This document shows positions 27,725 to 30,772 of a DNA stretch of 30,772 nucleotides, in pieces. Source of the stretch: a virus; the IMG/VR virus record IMGVR_UViG_3300006790_000073, positions 1 through 30,772 of that record. One strand, given 5' to 3'. A program made the translations under genes and the position numbers. The stretch's first letter is position 1. Each line of letters starts with the position of its first letter. The notes below the pieces were generated by a model, which was not told the DNA's origin, did no database searches, and saw only the letters and a list, made by a program, of their open reading frames with translations.

Positions 27725-28562
27725 TGTGAAGGACACCTTGCTGCCGCCCACGGCCACGCCGTTGGCCAAGGCGCTGGACATCTTGGAAGAACGGCTGTTC
27801 AGCCTGCCCGTCCAGATGATTTCGAAAGACCCGGTCACGGTCGATGTCGGTCTTCTGGACCATCTGGCGTGGGAAAACTCAGTTGACACTTGGGACTCAG
27901 ATTGGCCTGAAGACGTAAAGCGCAACGCAATTGCTGCGAGTCTTGAGGTCCATAGATACAAGGGTACGCGGTTCGCAATCAGTCAGGCGCTTTCACCATT
28001 TGGTGTAAAGGTCGAAATCTTGGAGTGGTTTGAGTCGGAAGGCGTTGTTCTGCTCATGCCGCCGGGTAGCTTTCGCGCGACCGCATTCGCTGGTCGCCCG
28101 CTCTACGGAGCGGGTGGCGCTGTGTTTGATAGCCGTATGCTTAAGTCTATGACTGCGATTGTGCAGCGAGTTGCGCCAGTTTCGCGGAAACTGAGTTTCC
28201 GGCTTGGATATCTTCAGCACCAACACTTGCGGGTTGCTACTCATGGGCAGACGGCAATCGCGATGCGCGGTTTTTCCGATGTCAAACGACCAGTTACTTC
28301 AGTTGGGCAGCGCGCGCGATTGAGCGCAACTGCGCGTGGCGCTGTAAGGTGCACTGGGCGTGCCAAGGTGCAGCGCAGGTCAATACACAATGAGGGTCAC
28401 TATGGCTTCTCGCAAAGCGCCATTGCAGCTGCGAGATTTGCAGGTCATGCCATCGCCAAGCGCCCGCCAAACTCAGTTTTCGCAATCACCACTCTAATGG
28501 GCGGTGGCACCGCAGCGGTACGTGTCAGCGGCTCTGCGGTGGCGGAAAGGTACAATCAGTGA
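27717..28562 (+). CDS. tail protein gpI-like with unusual C-terminus
   Basis: 281 aa; P2 gpI is about 176 aa. Residues 1-130 (LLPPTATPLAKALDILEER, then VGLLDHLAWENSVDTWDSDWPEDVKRNAIAASLEVHRYKG) are the gpI core that connects the baseplate to the fibre. The last 100 or so residues (FSDVKRPVTSVGQRARLSATARG, then AHAIAKRPPNSVFAI-type segments) are basic and do not look like gpI. Around 27880 the codon use changes: TTG, ATA, AGT, GTA and GAT-rich triplets appear, in contrast to the GC-rich, GAA/CTG style upstream. This suggests a recombination junction inside the gene. Confidence 0.85.
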   Translation: MFDVKDTLLPPTATPLAKALDILEERLFSLPVQMISKDPVTVDVGLLDHLAWENSVDTWDSDWPEDVKRNAIAASLEVHRYKGTRFAISQALSPFGVKVEILEWFESEGVVLLMPPGSFRATAFAGRPLYGAGGAVFDSRMLKSMTAIVQRVAPVSRKLSFRLGYLQHQHLRVATHGQTAIAMRGFSDVKRPVTSVGQRARLSATARGAVRCTGRAKVQRRSIHNEGHYGFSQSAIAAARFAGHAIAKRPPNSVFAITTLMGGGTAAVRVSGSAVAERYNQ

Positions 28563-28569
28563 GGATCAC

Positions 28570-30772
28570 ATGGGACTGAATATCACACCGACACTAAACA
28601 TCTTGGGTGAGCGGGCGGTTGAGCTTGCCTTGGCAAACGGGGGGCTTGGTCGGCTCAGCCACATCGCCCTTGGGCGCGGTCAATATCACCCAGCAGGAAC
28701 CGAAAGTGCCTTAGCCGATGAGGTCGCGCGGGCGCAGATCGAGACGGTCACGCCGCAGGGCGATCACGTCGAAATCACCGCAACGGTCATTGCGCCGGTG
28801 GATTTCACGGTTGGCGAAGTTGGGTTCCTGTTTGAGGACGGCACACCTTTCGCCATCTGGTCCGAAGATCCTGCCCGCCAATATCCTGAGCTTGATTTGG
28901 TCACCGGCGAACAGGTCACCCAAGGCGGTGTGCCGCAAACCCGAGCGGGCCGTCCGCTGGCCAGCGTGGCGGCGGGCACGGAAATCCCATTCCGCTACAC
29001 AATTGATGTGGGTGTCTATGGCCCGGATCGCATCACCGTGGTCGCGCAACCCCTGAATGAAGCCTATGCCGGGCTGGACCTGCGCCTGCGCGGGCTGGAA
29101 GCCGTTGAATTTGCGGCCCCCGAACAGTTCCCCGGCACCGACGCTGAAAAGCTGACTACTGCAATCGAAAGCGGCAGGCCCGAGGTGTTCATCAACGGCA
29201 CCTATACCGTCGATCAGATGGTGGCGCAGTTGTCTAAGCCGACGCGCTTGGTCTTTGGCCCCAATGCAAAAATCCTGCGTTCGGATTTTGGCGCGGAGAT
29301 CATGTGGGACATCGACCTGAACGGTCACGACCTTGAAGTGGTCGGTGGCGGGGTAATGAACGGCCAAAACAAAGTTCCGATCATTGCCCGCTACTACAAT
29401 TCGACCGCCACGCTTGCGCGCCTTCGCATGACTGATGGTCCGCGCTATCTGAATGCATATCGCCGTATTGCGGATGGTCAAGGCGCGGCTTCCGGCGTTC
29501 AAATTTGTGGATTGATCCAACCCATCCTTCGTGGGATCGCTGGCGATCTGGTATCGCGCGAAGCTGGGGCTGGCATCCCGGGTGTCGCAGGATCGAGTGG
29601 CTGCTCGATCTTCTACCGCAATGTGGGTGGTGAGAACCTTTGGCCGGTCAATCCAGTGGTCGAGGATTTCCAATTCGACAACGTTACTTCAGAGGAAGCA
29701 GCGGGCGATCCCGACAATGCCGACTGCGATGTCCTCAAAATTTTCACCGGAGCCTCGCAGGTCAACGGATTTGCCAATGATCGAATGACCGTGCGCGGCG
29801 TTCGCGGCAAGAATTTCCGTGGCCGACTGCTCAAGGCGCAATGCGGCCTTGCAGCGGTTTATGACGCGGATTTCGAGATTGACGACATCACCCCGATCAC
29901 CGGGGGCGGTTCAATCATCGACGTTCAGTCGGCGGGCGCTGGCTTCGTTAAAGGGGTCAAAGGAACGATCCGCGACCGTGGGGCGAATAGCTGGTTCGGC
30001 GGGGATGGTGAGTATGACGGTCAGATCGTCGCGCTTTATACCGGTGCGGACACGGGGCGGACGCCTCTTGTCATCCCCGTTTCCGATATCGCCGTTGTGA
30101 TCGATGCGCCCGCTGGGCGAGGTCTTTCGTCGATTGTCGAAGCCACCTCGGGCTACACCCGCACGACGCCCACAACTCTCAACGTGACCAACGCGCATGT
30201 GGAGGGTGAGGTTCGCTGCCTTTCGATGGTTGGTATCGGCACCGCTGGCGTTCCGCAGGTCGTGAACCTCGAAAACGTCACCGCCACGAAAATTGTGGAC
30301 GGTGCCACCGGGATCGCCACATCGGCTGGTGGCGACACGTCGATTTTCTTGGCGCGGTGCGGTCATTTCGGCGCAGAGGTTCCGGCGTGTGTCGTGAGTT
30401 ACGCGCCGGAGGTGTCCCCCAACTGCCCAGTCGAGGGGTCAATGCTTCGCGGTATTGCTGTAACACCTGCCAGCGGTGGCGAGCGCGGCTCCGCCCCGTT
30501 GCGGGCGCGGACTATTGTTCCCAACAGCGGCGGGAACGGTGGGGCCATCAATCTCGAAACGCTACCGATTGCGGATGAAGAGACGCATATCTGTCGGGCT
30601 GGCGGCTACTTCATTGGCTACGGCTTGATCTCGATCACTACATCGCTGAATTCCAACGGACAGATCATTCTAGCCGCTGGGGGCGGCGGGTCGCTTTTGA
30701 AGGAAAGCACGGGTGGTTCCAGCTTTGAAATTGGCGCGGGGGTGAACCCGGACGTTGATGGCAAAATCAACG
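28570..30772 (+). CDS. tail fibre / tailspike, partial (runs off window)
   Basis: At least 734 residues from ATG 28570 with GAGGAT just upstream. I read the frame directly; it has no stop to the end, so it is partial at the 3' side. The N-terminus (MGLNITPTLNILGERAVELAL, then VAPVDF-type beta segments, and IPFRYTIDVGVYGPDRITVV) resembles the P2 gpH-type fibre domain that docks on the baseplate. From about residue 200 (TAIESGRPEVFINGTYTVDQM) it continues as repeating beta segments such as DIDLNGHDLEVVGGGVMNGQN, the parallel beta-helix of tailspikes and pectate-lyase-like depolymerases. It is the host-receptor protein. Whether it is enzymatic is unknown. Confidence 0.8.
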   Translation, partial: MGLNITPTLNILGERAVELALANGGLGRLSHIALGRGQYHPAGTESALADEVARAQIETVTPQGDHVEITATVIAPVDFTVGEVGFLFEDGTPFAIWSEDPARQYPELDLVTGEQVTQGGVPQTRAGRPLASVAAGTEIPFRYTIDVGVYGPDRITVVAQPLNEAYAGLDLRLRGLEAVEFAAPEQFPGTDAEKLTTAIESGRPEVFINGTYTVDQMVAQLSKPTRLVFGPNAKILRSDFGAEIMWDIDLNGHDLEVVGGGVMNGQNKVPIIARYYNSTATLARLRMTDGPRYLNAYRRIADGQGAASGVQICGLIQPILRGIAGDLVSREAGAGIPGVAGSSGCSIFYRNVGGENLWPVNPVVEDFQFDNVTSEEAAGDPDNADCDVLKIFTGASQVNGFANDRMTVRGVRGKNFRGRLLKAQCGLAAVYDADFEIDDITPITGGGSIIDVQSAGAGFVKGVKGTIRDRGANSWFGGDGEYDGQIVALYTGADTGRTPLVIPVSDIAVVIDAPAGRGLSSIVEATSGYTRTTPTTLNVTNAHVEGEVRCLSMVGIGTAGVPQVVNLENVTATKIVDGATGIATSAGGDTSIFLARCGHFGAEVPACVVSYAPEVSPNCPVEGSMLRGIAVTPASGGERGSAPLRARTIVPNSGGNGGAINLETLPIADEETHICRAGGYFIGYGLISITTSLNSNGQIILAAGGGGSLLKESTGGSSFEIGAGVNPDVDGKIN

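Overview
The window is the left part of an integrated, apparently intact temperate phage in a high-GC alphaproteobacterium. The codon habits (GAA and CTG heavy, few TTA codons) and the families present (GapR/DUF2312, LabA-type NYN, GpA-type packaging genes) suggest Rhodobacterales, but that host call is inference. The left edge is a complete tRNA-Cys(GCA) gene (31-104). The integrase gene lies just inside it and points toward it, so the prophage very probably uses the 3' end of this tRNA as attL. The right end is outside the window.

Region 1 (221-8447, minus strand) is one tightly packed leftward early operon of about 17 genes, many joined by ATGA/TGATG overlaps. It starts at a promoter/operator near 8475-8525 and ends with the integrase. 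It encodes several small unknown proteins, a 38-aa membrane peptide, a LabA-like NYN protein, a GapR-like DNA-binding protein, a PD-(D/E)XK-like nuclease followed by an SNF2 ATPase, a DUF4031 protein and a DUF5131 (phage Gp37/Gp68) protein with a three-cysteine motif.

Region 2 (8460-9507) is the immunity region. A compact XRE repressor and a small secreted protein are transcribed leftward. Four related 16-bp operator-like sequences flank them, two at each end, in an arrangement resembling lambda OL/OR with cI and rex between.

Region 3 (9508-15635, plus strand) is the rightward early/middle operon: Cro-like and CII-like regulators, a DUF1937 protein, a DNA methyltransferase, a triple-repeat DNA-binding protein, an ASCH-domain protein, a zinc-finger protein and a probable replication protein. 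An 11-bp-period iteron array with an A/T-rich tract follows (14137-14312, candidate origin). The region ends with a NusG-like protein. Immediately downstream, 15636-16009 has no convincing gene but has two strong intrinsic terminators. I read this as a Q-like antitermination switch for the late genes.

Region 4 (16037-30772, plus strand) is the late region. It has a gpZ-like tail protein, then a lambda-type head module: small and large terminase, portal, gpW-like, ClpP-like protease with a nested scaffold start, gpD-like decoration protein, gpE-like capsid protein and connector proteins. A P2-type contractile-tail baseplate module follows: gpV, gpW/gp25, gpJ, gpI and a tail fibre/spike that runs off the window. 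The phage is therefore probably a myovirus with a lambda-like head and a P2-like baseplate. Base and codon use change inside gpI, which suggests a recent exchange of the host-recognition module. Sheath, tube, tape-measure and lysis genes are not in the window and would be expected downstream.
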